A stretch of DNA of 64,000 nucleotides from Hermodice carunculata (Eukaryota; Annelida; Polychaeta; Eunicida; Amphinomidae), in contig OZ026629.1 in assembly GCA_964020975.1 (NCBI GenBank), positions 50,150,634 to 50,214,633 on the forward strand. The letters are read 5' to 3'. Below the pieces are notes generated by a model. That model was not told the DNA's origin. It did not search any database and saw nothing but the letters and a program-made list of their open reading frames with translations. Positions 1 through 12,843 of the stretch are shown here, piece by piece. Numbering within the stretch: the stretch's first letter is position 1; every line of letters starts with the position of its first letter. Both the position numbers and the translations under genes were made by a program.

Positions 1-300
1 GTCAGTCCAGTGGTCAAATAAAAAAAAAAAAACATGACCTGGACTTGTTTTCCAAGGTCATTTAACATATTAGTAAAGGACACTAAATTCAATACATTGA
101 GAGGAATAAGGCTAAATTAATAATGTCAAATGGACCACAAATGTGTATCATATGTTGAAATTTGATATTACAGATTGTGGATGACCTTAAACTAGTTTCT
201 CAAAGTCACAGAGGGAATGCATTTCAGGAAAGATTTTTTTTAATGATGGTTTTCTGATTACATGTCAGCAGAGCATTAGACCCATGGACCTCTTGTTTAA
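1..300 (+). repeat. Degenerate dispersed repeat, partial copy
   Basis: This stretch resembles the one at 52470-53341. Both carry the string ACCACAAATGTGT (134 here, 53180 there), then a GAAnTTTGAT stretch, and both end in a near-identical CATGGACCTCTTGTT. Orientation is the same. The left end is cut by the window edge. No coding capacity or transposase was seen, and the class is unknown. Confidence 0.55.
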
Positions 301-3190
301 GGTCACTGGTGCACACCCCACAACACATGAAGGGGGAATGGAGTGTGCATTTTGTAACCATTTTTGTGACCACATTTCCAGCTTTAGGTAAAATATTTTT
401 AATATTTTTAAAGTGGACAGTGTGCTTATTGGAACGATTACAGCACATTTACATGCATTGTTTTTTGCTGTCAAGTTTTAGCACCTTGGGCAGAATGCTA
501 CTGGGCCAGCCCGGTTTTGGCAGATTTGATCAGCAGGGTTCCGATGCCAAGTGACTAACAGTGAAATTCTGTATTATTGGTGACATAAAATTTCTCTGCA
601 GTCAATCTGTGTGAATACGTGCTATGGTTTGCCAGGACCTAGTGCTAGCAGGTCAATGTAACCCATACTATTCATGCTCTAGCCCATTCTGCCATGGTTG
701 TGTCTGATAGTGCTACGTGTACCTGAAGGTACCTAGATGGAGTAGTATGTGTGAAAGGGGGAAAGGGTTTTCATTCAGCCACTCAGAGGCAGTCTCATTG
801 AGTGTAAAGTGCATGTGTTGAGGAGGTTTAACATGGCAAACATTTGCATCATAATGGGTGTGTAAAGTTGTGGTAATTGGAGAAGGAGAATGAGTAATTC
901 AAGGTCTGTGTAGGAGCCCATGGCTGTTCATATGCTGGCAGAGGGTGTTTTTAATCCATCTCCCTTAAACCAGCCAAAACTGGCTGTTGGTCAGATGGTT
1001 GTCTGCTTCAATGTTTCTCAGAAATTGCAACAGCAAAGAAAAATAATTTGAGTGAGAATTGTAGATGAGACCTTTAAGATAACATGCTCCATGCCAAGCA
1101 AAGCTGCTGATTGAGTCTGAATTCAAGGGAGAAAAGGTTAATGTCCTTGGATGGCTGTGGTTTGTATTTGGTATACATAAATGACTGTGTAAGCAGAGGT
1201 AGGTATCCTTGATATTCAGTGCAGAATAATGTGTACATGAAGAGGTGATTTGAAACTGTTGATCAGCTTGAAAGTATAATGTCTATTTACATTAAACACA
1301 AACATTTCAATGCTGCTTTAATGGTACTGCACACTTATCCAGATTCATCTCTACTGTGACACTATCATTGTCTGCTTTTTTTTCTCTCACTTCTTTCTCT
1401 GCATAGTCTATGCTCCAGGAATTTCAGGCAACTTTGCAGACCTTTGAATGTTAGTTTTAATGCTGTCTAAAGCACCTCTAATTAGGGGAGGGAGGTGATT
1501 TGATATTGAAGACAACTTTGTGTTACTGAATGCACCAAAGTATGCAAATAGATCTGCCTTTGCTTACATCTGGAAGATGCTTGTGCCCAATGTTAACCTT
1601 CTAAGCCTATTTTTCTCACAGAGCTTCCATTATACATGCTGTTCACCAGGGTTCACCCAGTTATATTCACTTTCTGTGTTGAGGTCATTTGGAAATTCAC
1701 TGTAAAACAAAACACAAACCACTGCCTGCATGGAGACTTTTTAGGACACCAGTTGTCAGGGTGTCAGCTCAATGTTTAACTACTATAACTGCTTCAATTA
1801 TCAAGTAAAGACAGTACAGAATGATGCAATGAGAATGAAAACAATTTGTGCAGAAAAAGGGGTGTGTGTAGATACACTCCAGATTGTGGACCTGTAAGGC
1901 AATTTCTGTGTTGATCCAACATATTATTAGAAAGTACAACCTAGTTGTTATACAGAATGTGCACACAAAACGTTTTGAATATTTGAGTCACCTCAGTTAC
2001 CATGCATTTTTCAGTGTAATTGATCCACTATAGATGTTGGTTTTGCATGTAGCATGTATCTGGTCTACAAACAACTTACTTGCCACAAATTGCAATATGG
2101 TACTTTTTTTTTTTAAAGAAAATAGTAAATGGGAAGTACTGTGTTTGTGCAGACAACACAAAATGTAAATGACCCAAAAGAACTGAAATCAGCAGGCAAG
2201 AAATTGGTGCAATGCTGAAGTTATGTGAAAATACGAGAACATGGAAGCTCTGTTGGCTGCGTTCTGTGTCGTCTCTCCAATGGTCTGTTGTTCTCTGTGT
2301 GGAATCTCACCAGCTTTATACATCTCTTGTAGATACTGGCAGACACATCTATATTCTGCAGCCTTATGGGAACACAGCTTTGTAGTCAGAAAATAACTAT
2401 GGTTTACCTTTGACATGTTGATTTCTTTTTCTGATTGATGCTTTATTAAACATGTATAACTTGCACTGGTATGAAATGTTTCTACAATAAGCTATCTGCA
2501 CGATTGTGTCTCAACACTAAGCATTGCTCAGTACATATGTCCAGTCACCATTGTGCACATAAGTACTGTAGTGGGTCACATAGCTGCAGGAAATGCTTCT
2601 ATTCTGGCATGGCTTCATCTCAGAACTCAGAAGCAAATGCTACACTGCAAGTGATTTGGGTCATTGTGCCATGGGAATACTTTGGAACTGAGGGGGAAAT
2701 GACGACATGTATCCTTATAACTTAGTCCCTCATTTTGGCGTATTTGATGAAACTTACATGAACTCAATTAAATGTCCCAGTACTCTCTCGCTTTTTAAGT
2801 GTCAGAGGTGAAAAGAGAACGCAATGATATTGCATTTTAAGTGCATTCAGATTCTATGACAGGTGCCTCGAAATGATATTGGGTTGGCACTCATGATACA
2901 TTTATGGTCCTCACCTTCTCAAGGGATTGGCCATACAGGTACCTGTACCTCAGTGAAAGATGTATGTATTCAGTGAAGCATTGAATATGCAATCTAGATA
3001 AATACATAATATGAACAGAATAATATGTCTATGATAGTGTGGCATTAGTTGAACTATTTCTTTAACTGCATACGACATATGGCACTAACATTTCCCTCAT
3101 ATGGGTGCATGCAGCACTTTCACCTGGAAATACCACTACAGAATGAGGGAGAATACGGAGTTTGGCCGATCAGAATGCAGAAAAAATTGT

Positions 3191-3374
3191 TACAGTGGTA
3201 CCTCTTTTGAGAGACCACTCCAATGAGAGACCATTCTCTCTTGAAAGACCATTTTGTAAAACCCCAGGTCCTATTCTTCCAATGTTATTGTACCTCTAAT
3301 GAGAGACCACCTGTCTTGAAAGACCACTTTTATGAGGCCCCAAACGGTGGTCTCCCAAGAGAGGTACTACTGTA
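3191..3374. mobile_element. MITE with TACAGTGGTACC-type inverted ends
   Basis: This 184-bp element begins TACAGTGGTACCTCTTTT. The reverse complement of its other end begins TACAGTAGTACCTCTCTT, giving terminal inverted repeats of about 30 bp with a few mismatches. The interior is built from repeats of GAGAGACCA and TGGTCTCTC and has no open frame. A TA target, the short length and the CAGT start fit non-autonomous Tc1/mariner-pogo-type elements. That class is inferred from the end sequence only. Confidence 0.75.
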
Positions 3375-6300
3375 CTCTGGTAACAGTTGCTGTCTCCCAA
3401 AGGAGGATACACTGAAATAGCATTGGCCAATCAGAATGTTTGTTTTGTCTTACCCGGGCAACCAGAGCTCTGTGTGTCCAGTTGGGATACATATTATAAT
3501 TCTATGCCTAATTCAGTATTCTAGCCTCATAATAGTATGTGGAGATCGTCTTGAGCTGTGTCTTCCCTTGACCCTTCAGGTATTTTTAGGACATGGGATC
3601 TCTGTACAGGAAAGAATATGAGACTGGGGATAGGGTAACGTTATATTAGCTGGATCCGTGTATTATGTTGTATGTGTCAATTTCATCTGGCCCCTGTAGT
3701 TAATACATGCAGATCTTTTGTTTTGAGCATTGAAACCAAACTTTGTATGACAATATAAATTGTTAAAATGTGTTTTCAATTATTGGCACATGTATACTAC
3801 ATACGTATGCATCAGGTAATCAAACAATTTCTTGTGTATAGAATATGTCAAGGGCAATCTGTATGTTGCCAAAAGAAGACACAACTCACACTGAAGAAGC
3901 ATTCTTTTGTGTGTTTGATGTATAGGTGTGTACTATACACAAGGGTGAATTTTAAAAGTGAAGTTGTACCATTTTGTGAAGGTCTATCATTTTGTTTCTG
4001 TAGGGAATAACAATTGTTAGACATAAACACTGCCTCTGTAGCTTGCATGAATTATCTTGTGAGGGGATGCAGTCTGAGTGGCATGACAGAAGACTTGCCT
4101 GGTGAGACTGAACGGAGCATCGTCATACTTCATTTGCCATCACAATGACAAAACCCTGTTTTCATTATCCATGAATGCTAGGTGTGGCTGTTGGAATGTT
4201 CCGTGGCACTGTGTTGTATCTGTACTGTATCTGAACACTGACAAATGCTCAAGCAGAATCACCGGCACTGGAAATGACCACAAATCTGTCTGTGATAGAT
4301 ATTTGCTGCACCGTGATCTGTGACTTTACATGTATTCATAAAGCAGAAAAGTTTAACTGTAACTTCGGTTAAAAAAATGCAATTTCTGAGTCATAAATTA
4401 TTGACATGCATATATAATCAGAGTCTGCTCGATAGTGTGGATGAATATATTGAACACATTATCATGTCTGTTGTCAGAAAGAGGAGGTTATCTATTAAGA
4501 CTAAATCTGGGCCACCTTAAAAAGTTGACCCCATAACAAGTGAAAATTATAATTGTTTGGCAGGTTTAAACAGACATAAATATATATTGCAAATTGTCAT
4601 AATATTAACATGGAAAAGAATGAAAGAAAATGTATCATATGTTTCATAAGGATTCTTTATGAGATAATGAATTTAAATTTCAATGAAATAACAGAACTTA
4701 ATAATACCCCTCAAAAGGTTATTTCTAGATATTGGAGTGAAATGGAAACTTGGTCCATCACCACCACCACCAGCATCACGTATTAGCTACGGGGTTACAG
4801 TGTAGCATGATAATGCAACTCATCGCATTTTTTGGAAATTGTGACACCAAGTGCTTTGTACGTCTGGTCATTGTGCACAGTGTGAACAACTTGTGTGCAT
4901 GCAGCATGTGTGAACAAAAGATCCATCACTCTAACCAGAATGAAAAGTTGGTTGTGACATCAGCAGTTGCAGAAATTTGAGCATATCATGGCTTATTCGG
5001 AGATGCATTAAAAAATGTTCTCTTCTTTGTTTATTGGAATCTTTTAAAGAGAACAAAATGTAGATTTCTTAGGTGGTTAAAATGGTGATGGTGATGGTGG
5101 TGGTGGTGAGGGTGGGGGGTGGGAGACCCATCTGTAACAAACAGAAATAAGTTAGCATGAAAGAAGTAGACTTAGAGAAATTTGAGATCGCAATGTTGAC
5201 TTCAGCGGCTTGAACTGACCATATGATTATGTGTTGACTGATTGACCTGTGTTACCACTGTGTCAGATTGACATTGTTTGATCATTTCCAAATCAGTGAG
5301 GAGACTGTAATTTAAGTTATTAGCATTAAAAATAAATTTTGCCGCAAGCCCAGGTAAGAAAGTGTTTACCTGGCAGCCTCTGACAGAATGTCAAGGTACT
5401 GTGTGGCTGTGACGCTAGTACTGGCCCAGTAGTTTCTGAGTCCAGTTGCTTGGCATAGACAAAAAGTGAAGAAATAGGACCACAAGGCTGCCCTGTATAT
5501 AGGGCTAGAGACAAAAGCACCCAAAAATTACATGCAATTTGCATTTAGGTTGCCACACCTTGTCATTAGACAATGAATAAATAATCTGAGCAAACACCAA
5601 AGCTCACCCTAGACGTTAAGCTTAACTCGGTGTTAGCAATGTCTATTGTTGCCAATGTACTGTATCATCATGTAAGAAACGTACGTTACGTTTTTAACAG
5701 TATCATGCTGCAGCCGTTGAAATTTTCAGTCCTTGACGAGCCACACTACTGGCGAAACCGGTCATACTACATAGGGCACGATAGAAGGATCCAATCCTTT
5801 GCTGCATGTTACAAATTTTGCCCTGTATATAGACTGTGGTGTGGCTGGTGCTCAGCCCCCCCCCCTCCCCCCAAAGCTACACTCAGCAAACAGTGTGCCT
5901 GTTCACTGGGCCTTGTTACAGGTTTAAAGATTGTGAGCTGTCTCGTAATGTTTGTAGCCATACTTACTTATTCTCCAGTGGCATAGATATCGCTGTCTGG
6001 TGTATGTGAAGTTCCTGTATATCATTGATTTTAACAAAGCCCTATGTTTTTACTCTTGGGAGTCCGTGTACCGACTCAGATATCCCAATTCAACCAAATT
6101 CTCTGTAACTCTGTAAACAATTTGCCAGCTTTTTAACTATTTCATTGCTGCTCATTTGACAAAACAATATTAGATTCATATTCTTTGTAAACCAGCTTTT
6201 CATTCATGTATCAACATGCCTGCAGTTGCAGAGGCCACTAGAATGGTCCAGGTCAACGGCTCCTTCCAGCTTTGCCTTGGGTGCCGTGAACCAGAAGTGT

Positions 6301-7417
6301 GTCAATGAAAGCTGTTGACTCAGTCAGATCTGACACGGAAAGAATTTAAATGTCTGCTGACCTATTTCATGTGAATATCCTCCAATTTTTGCACATTGGA
6401 TACAGTCAGACTAAGTACTTACAGATGTTGCAATTTATTGTTCTTTCATTGTGTGTGTGCAATATACATAACTTTCTGTGTCAAATATAGCAGTGCTCAG
6501 TCGATTTTTCTGCAGTGTGCTCGCTTCTTACCAGTGTAGTACCTCATGTCACTGTATGCCAATCCAAAATCAGCTATAGTTTGCAGAAATGCGATAGCTT
6601 CTATGCATTCCACCCACTGGGCTCTCACCAGGCAGCTGCCATTAGAATATAGTCTTACAGTTTCGCAGTAACTGCAGAATTATATCTGCTTACACTTAGC
6701 ACTGCCAACTTGGTCATATCATTGTCCATTGTTAACGGCTGTAGATTAGCAGGACACAATGGCACTACCATTTAATGTCACTCCAAGGTTACGTACAATG
6801 TACTTGTCATGGGAAAGGAGGTTCGGCAATGGTTGGGGGTTCCTGTGCCCATCCTGTAGAGGGCAGTGTTGTCCGGTGGACTAGGGTTGTTACTTCCTAT
6901 TGTAATTTGTTACATTGTGCATATACTTGAAGAGACTGCTTTATGTAGACGCAAAATTGCTGGTGGGAAATGTGGATGTAAAGCAGAAATGTTCATAATT
7001 GTATTGCATCACATACAAAAGTAACCAGGTTATTCAAGGTTACTTTAAGATACAGTCCAATTGGAATACGTACCCATATTTGCCATAATTTTGTGCATTG
7101 GGTTGTATATTCAGCTGAATACACATATACCCGGTAATAACTAATTGTAACCTCTACTGGTCAAATGTAGGGATGAGCTGGCACCAAATGTTTGCACAAA
7201 CATAAAGAAATCCGAAATCTGTGGGTTGAATCAGATCACAATAGTAGGGGTAAAATCATTGACCATACAATCTGGTTCTATTTGTGTTCATTGTATTGCT
7301 GATACTTGTATGCTGTTAACAGGATGGTGTGCATGTAGTTACCAGCTGGTGTTGAGCCAGTCATTAAGATAGACTGCACAAAAACTGCTTGCCAATACTT
7401 TTTCGTTCTGCTTTTAG

Positions 7418-10157
7418 GTGGCAAAAGTAAGTCTGTGGAGTTGGAGGACGTAAAGTTCCATCAGTGTGTACGACTATCCCGCTTTGAGAATGACAGGACC
7501 ATTTCATTTGTCCCACCTGATGGCGAGTTTGAACTAATGTCCTACAGACTCAACACCCATGTGAGTGGAGTATGTTACAGCTGTACAACTTAATTGATAG
7601 TTTAGTGTTTATAAACACTGCTTTCATGTTGATATATTTTAAAAACTATATATGTGATCAAGATTCATTGAAGTGGATCTGTGGGACCAGTGTTTTCTGG
7701 TTTGCTGCCGATCATGTGGCACATACACATTGTGTTGACTCGACTTAATAACATGCCTGGCATGTAGGAGGATGTAAAATATTATTGTCACCTGCTTCTT
7801 TATATAATAAAAAAGTAAAGTTAAAAAAAAAGCTGAAATAAGTTAATGGATTATGCACTTGTACCTGGTAAACAATTAATCAGATGTTTGGTATTTTTCT
7901 TCATAATTATGGCATTTTCCTAGTCAGATGTTCATTGTTCAAATCTTGTAGGTGAAGCCGCTCATCTGGGTAGAGTCCGTAATTGAAAGACATGTCCACA
8001 GCAGAGTGGAGTACATGATCAAGGTAAACAGTATACAATTAGAGACTTTGTAGTGAATAAACATAATGTGATACTAACCAGAAAAAAACATGTCAACAGA
8101 GGTGATAGCCAAGGTCTACTGGTTAATCACATCATGTCTATCCACTAAAAGGTCTATAATTATTTTAGTAGATAAATATTTTTAATATATGTGCAACTAA
8201 GAGACTTACATGTAGTATTTACCATCTTCTATGTGCCATATTTTTGTCCAAGCTTGCCTGTGGTGCCTGGAATGATGTCTGGATCATTTGGCCATGTGCA
8301 CTTTCAAAGTCATGTTCATGGGAAAATCAAGTGGAATGGGTTTTTGTTGATTTGTTATGTGGGGCCTATTATCCAATCAGAAGCACTACATTTACAATTT
8401 ATCAAATACATGTAATGCAATTTGTGTGATACTTTGTTTACCCATTCGATATAATGTCTCTGTGTCATATCATTGTCCTTACCTAATAAGTGACAATACC
8501 AGTTGATTTTATATTAGATATTGGGTCATGCAACCTTTTCTAGCCTGGGGTATAAGTGTGTGTACTGCAACAATACACTATCGACTATACAATGGATCCA
8601 TTCAATATCTGCTGTGCACCAGTTGCCTGCCTAACTCTTCATCCTCAGTCACTTTGCGTTATAAGGGTGACGTACATACTTTTATTTCCAAATAACAAAG
8701 GCTTGTCATTAATTCCCATTCATAAGTCTTGGAGTTGATGTCTGGTAGGCTGAGCTATCTTAAACTGCCATACAAACCAGCATAAAGATCTGAGGAATCA
8801 ACTTGAGGGGAGAGGTCCAATTTTCATCGAGGCTTTGGTGGGCTGTGGACAGGAAGAAATACACTGGACGAACAGGAGCCTTAGTTAAGATGCCAGCTTC
8901 TGGTGGCACTTGCCTTCCTGTGTGTAAAGATCACTCACAACCAGTCAAGTTTCATGTATACATTGTGACCTATCAAACAGAGATGACTGAATGCTGTTTT
9001 GTAGGCCAAGAGTCAGTTCAAGCGTCGTTCCACTGCCAACAATGTGGAGATAGTGATTCCTGTGCCAGCTGATGCAGATTCCCCCAAGTTTAAAACTACC
9101 ACTGGCAGCTGCAAGTACGCACCAGACCAGAATGCTGTAGTATGGACAATCAAATCTTTCCCAGTAAGTTTTCTTCCATCAAAGAATTGAATCAATGGAT
9201 TTGTGTGTGGAGGGTGATATCAATATAAAACCTCCTGGTTGGAGTATGATAAAACAAGGATTGCCCAGTTACAAACCAACTTTTTGTACTATGAATGAGG
9301 CAAATCATTATAAGATAACTTCACTGGTAATTTTTCATTGTTCTAATATCAAAGGATAGTTTAGAACTCTTTCAGCATATATGAAACTAATTTATTTGTA
9401 GAAGCAGCATTGGTTATGGGTCATGGAGCCCGGTCGTTTCAGCTGAAACTGATTTAATATACTTAGTCTACTTTTGCTTGCATATTGAGGAATCTGCATT
9501 CCAACCACAAGTGTAAGAGCCTACTTGGCACCATGTAGAGATTATACAGGCTGAACAACATTGCATGTGATATCTATTTCAGGGAGGTAAAGAATATCTG
9601 ATGCGGGCTCACTTTGGACTTCCCAGTGTGGAGGCTGAGGACAATGAAGGACGTCCACCCATTCATGTTCGATTTGAGATTCCTTATTTCACGGTGTCAG
9701 GTATCCAGGTATGGCCCTGTTCTTTAATCAGACTGCTTTATGTACATAGCTTTTTTCAGCTGAAGGGCAGTCAAATCTCGCATACTGTCAGCTTTAATAG
9801 AACTTCAGTCTTTCGTGTGTTGTTATAGAAAACATGTTGAATGAAAACTGCAGAGGACACCTACAAATCAGGACATCAGGCCAAAATACATCTGCGACTC
9901 AGTCTGAGTCTTAACAGTGAAAAGGATAAATCGGGAAGCTCATCAGAATTCAAGCAAATTTAATGTTGTTGTTGTTGTTGTTGGAGATTAAGGTCCATAT
10001 TATGATTCAAAAGTATCTGAAATGCCAACTATTTTATAATTGATGCTTGCATTTGTAGGTACGTTACTTGAAAATCATAGAGAAGAGTGGCTACCAAGCT
10101 CTGCCCTGGGTGCGCTACATCACTCAAAATGGAGACTACCAGCTGAGGACACAGTAA
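7418..10157 (+). CDS. AP1M1: AP-1 complex medium subunit mu-1, C-terminal half (5 exons)
   Basis: Exons are 7418-7560, 7952-8023, 9005-9163, 9583-9708 and 10059-10157 (stop TAA). All introns are GT-AG and the frame is continuous. The first exon starts in phase 2 (GT then GGC), so the gene begins outside the window. The 198 residues visible match the mu homology domain of AP-1 mu closely: [16 protein letters not shown] at the start, then [36 protein letters not shown] and the end [21 protein letters not shown]. In this family the mu subunit of the AP-1 tetramer binds YxxPhi sorting signals on cargo at the trans-Golgi network and endosomes. The Trp of the PWVRYI motif is one of the known signal-pocket residues; its partner Asp lies in the missing N-terminal half. 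Full-length mu-1 is about 423 residues. Nothing looks broken. Invertebrates usually have a single mu-1 gene, so the AP1M1/AP1M2 split may not apply. Confidence 0.96.
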
Positions 10158-10199
10158 ACTCCCCACATTAGACTAAGTGAAAAATTAAAGTTGATATTA

Positions 10200-10205
10200 A
10201 ATAAA
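10200..10205 (+). promoter_or_regulatory. Candidate proximal poly(A) signal of AP1M1
   Basis: AATAAA lies 43 nt after the stop codon. The surrounding sequence is A-rich, so chance occurrence is possible. Confidence 0.35.
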
Positions 10206-11672
10206 AAAGAATCAGATATGGATATATGGAAAGTGAACACTTGGTTGTACAGTGTAAGAAAGGAACAAATCAAGCAGTAGCTGCACTGGAACTGTGACAT
10301 AAATGCACTTGCAAATTTGTATATGCATGCACGGATATGTGGTGACATAGTGTGACGTGACTGGGCTGGCCTAGGACAAACTGGACTCAGGCACTGCATG
10401 TAGACAGCTTTACATCCAAGTCTTCTCAAAATCTGCCTTAGTCATTATTACATCTGTACTATGGATATAAACCAAAATATGTATATGGATTTTTTTGTTA
10501 AGTTGGATAGAACTTGTTTTAAAGCTTAAAGAGGGAGCCGGTCATCACCTGACTATTTGATCATGAGATCAGCTGGATGTATGAAACGTCAAATATTAAG
10601 TCTGTTTTGATATTTGGTGGGAATACAGTTCCTATTTGGAAGTCCAGATCATGAACAAGATCTGAATCTTGAAGACGAATCAGGTACATGCGACTCATTT
10701 TTGTGAGAGTGAAAGATACAATTTATGTGAGCTTTGTTGGGGCAAAGGGTCAATGTTTGGAAAGGTAATGTATGTAAACATTGTTGAATATTTTGTCAGG
10801 ACAACAATGACACAAGAAGCACAGCAGATTTGTATTTCAGTGCAGACTGTTTAGTCGGCCTTGATACTCGTAAAACACAAAGTATCATGATAGAGAACAT
10901 TCCACATGTATCATGTACCACAATTTGGATCAGCTCTAGAACTAGGTAGTACACAGACAAATGTCAGATATGCATGACACCCTACAACTGGGAAGAAACA
11001 GTAGAAGAAGGGAAACCGATTACAAAAACTAACAGGATGAATTTACTAGTATGATGGTGTTGCAATGTCCAGCAACTGTGTTTTCATGTATTAACCTGGT
11101 AAATGCAGACTCTGCTTCATTTTAGTCTGCCGACTTCTGCTACGAAGTCTAGTTGTGATGTCCATGCATCCATGTAAATGTGTATTTGTACTGATTTTCA
11201 ATATAATATTACTGTCTGTCTTAAAAAAAAAAAAAGCAGAAGCATTGTTGGAAAGGATTGGGCAATGTGAAGTATAAAGACTAGCCTTGTTCCTGCTGCT
11301 ACTCTCTTGAGTGAACAGAGGAGTAGGATCTTCTATGTAAGTTCAGTAACTTTGAAAAAAAAAATTAAGTAGGAAACCCACACTACGCTGTATTTTTTTG
11401 GGGCAACTAGTGAAGGCAAAATTATGTAGGCCAAAATTGCATTTTTCTTTGGAAGACGCTCATGTAAAAACCAGAAACCTCTCATTCATCCCTGTGATCC
11501 ATTGATGTTGAATGAAGTCGTGGAAAATGAGTGGACAAATAATTGGCATTCTCTGTACATTTTGCCATTTGTGAAAAACAGGAGTGAGGAAGATGATTTG
11601 AGCAGGGGGAAAATGCATTATGAAAGACTTTGGGACTGGTAATTTTGTAACGCTGTATATTTATGTATTGAA

Positions 11673-11678
11673 AATAAA
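11673..11678 (+). promoter_or_regulatory. Candidate distal poly(A) signal of AP1M1
   Basis: AATAAA is followed about 10 nt later by a GTTGT stretch, which is suitable downstream GU-rich sequence. This is the more convincing of the two candidates. Confidence 0.5.
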
Positions 11679-11854
11679 ACGGAGCTGTTGTAAAGATACA
11701 CACTTGCTGAGTTAATTTTTCTTTGGGTTAGATTATATCTGAACATCACTAATTACATAAGACATGGAAATCATTGCTATAGTTAAAAAGACTGGATCAG
11801 TTTGGGGCATATAAAGAGTCCCATGATTTTTACCCTCCACACAAAACATAAAGT

Positions 11855-12420
11855 GGCGGAGGATATTGTTGTCCCCTGCATCGTCCGTCCGTCTTGTGGA
11901 CATTACTGCGATATTTCAAAAAATATTCATCCTAGCTGTACCAATTTTTTTGTCACAGAAGGACCTAGTGAGGGACCAGGTTCCTATTGCAAACCAACTT
12001 CCTCTGATTATTTTTTAACTTTTTAGGAAACTTTTAATGTATCTGTTTAAAGGACGTCTGAGTGGCATCAACCCTGAAGACGTTGCCGCCATATCTCGTA
12101 AAATTTTGACAGCAGCTTTACCAAATTTTATTCAGAGATGTCTATGATGGACCAGATTCCTGTTTAAAACCAGCTTCCTCTTTGTATTTATAAACTTTCT
12201 ATGAAACTTTAAAGTATTTATCTTCAAGGCCATATGAGTGGTGCACAATGGGATGACGTTGCCATATCTCCAGAAGGATCCAATGCAGCGTCACCAAATT
12301 TTTATCAGAGATGCACATTATAGTGGACCACATTCATATGGAAAACCAGCTTCCTCTTATTATTTTGAACTTGTTATGAAACTTTTAAAGTATTTATTTG
12401 CAGGCCCTCTGATTGAAACA
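11855..12420 (+). repeat. Degenerate repeat with three tandem units of about 174 bp
   Basis: After a GTCCGTCCGTC head at about 11884, three diverged direct units follow, at about 11895-12066, 12067-12241 and 12242-12415. Each unit has the order GACGTTGCC / ATATCT / ACCAAATTTTTAT-CAGAGATG / GGACCA-ATTC / ACCAGCTTCCTCTT / GAAACTTT / GTATTTAT. The GTCC-rich head followed by repeated units also occurs in the cluster at 44.3-51.4 kb and at 52.5-53.3 kb, although the units differ. No open frame spans it. Confidence 0.7.
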
Positions 12421-12659
12421 CAGTACAGAGGTCTCTGTCACCAGAACTTGCCCCAAGAACACATCCAAAAGTGCTCTTTCATTTCATAGACAACAATATG
12501 GAAATTGTATGTAAAGTGCTCTACTGCAAAGTCTCAAAAAAAGAAATTGCAGAACAAAGAGAAACAAGATTGTGGGCGCCGAGGGTAATCCATTCTCTGA
12601 ATGTTATTTTATTGATTGCCACAGAGATAAACTGCTTTGTTTCAGTATGAAAATTCTGG

Positions 12660-12843
12660 TACAGTAGTACCTGCTATTTAAGACCACCCTTAATGCCAGA
12701 CAAAACTGGTCACATATGACAGGTGGTCTTTCACTGCAGGTAGGCTAGCAAAAAAATCAAAGGCCAGTGTCTTGAAATGGCGGTCTTAAAAAAACTAGTG
12801 TGGTCTCTCAAGAGAGGTGGTCTTTAGAGCAGGCACCACTGTA
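12660..12843. mobile_element. MITE, TACAGTGGTACC family
   Basis: This copy is 184 bp, exactly the length of those at 3191 and 38507. It begins TACAGTAGTACCTGCT and ends AGGCACCACTGTA, with internal AAGACCACC and GGTGGTCTTT motifs as in the other copies. It lies between the two convergent genes. Confidence 0.72.

Larger units (their letters stand above)
1..7417 (+). other. Long non-coding tract, probably an AP1M1 intron
   Basis: No exon is recognisable here. The next exon, at 7418, begins in the middle of the mu-1 protein with a normal acceptor (a pyrimidine run then TTTTAG), so about 225 residues of mu-1 must be encoded further left. I looked for the expected upstream peptide (the segment ending in a GLNDKVLF-like stretch) and did not find it, which makes this at least 7.4 kb of intron. 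It contains a degenerate periodic repeat at the left edge, one MITE near 3.2 kb, a GGT/GAT-rich stretch near 5.08-5.12 kb and a poly-C run near 5.86 kb. The open frames here are short and show no family motif. Confidence 0.7.
10158..11695 (+). other. AP1M1: AP1M1 3' UTR
   Basis: Non-coding sequence runs from the mu-1 stop to just past an AATAAA hexamer at 11673-11678. An earlier AATAAA at 10200-10205, only 43 nt after the stop, could give a very short alternative 3' UTR. The right boundary is inferred from the distal hexamer, and no transcript evidence is available. Confidence 0.55.

Noticed and set aside
2189-2416. 75-residue minus-strand frame with a varied composition
   Set aside because: I could not relate it to any family or find splice partners. 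It lies in the presumed AP1M1 intron, so a chance frame is the simplest reading.
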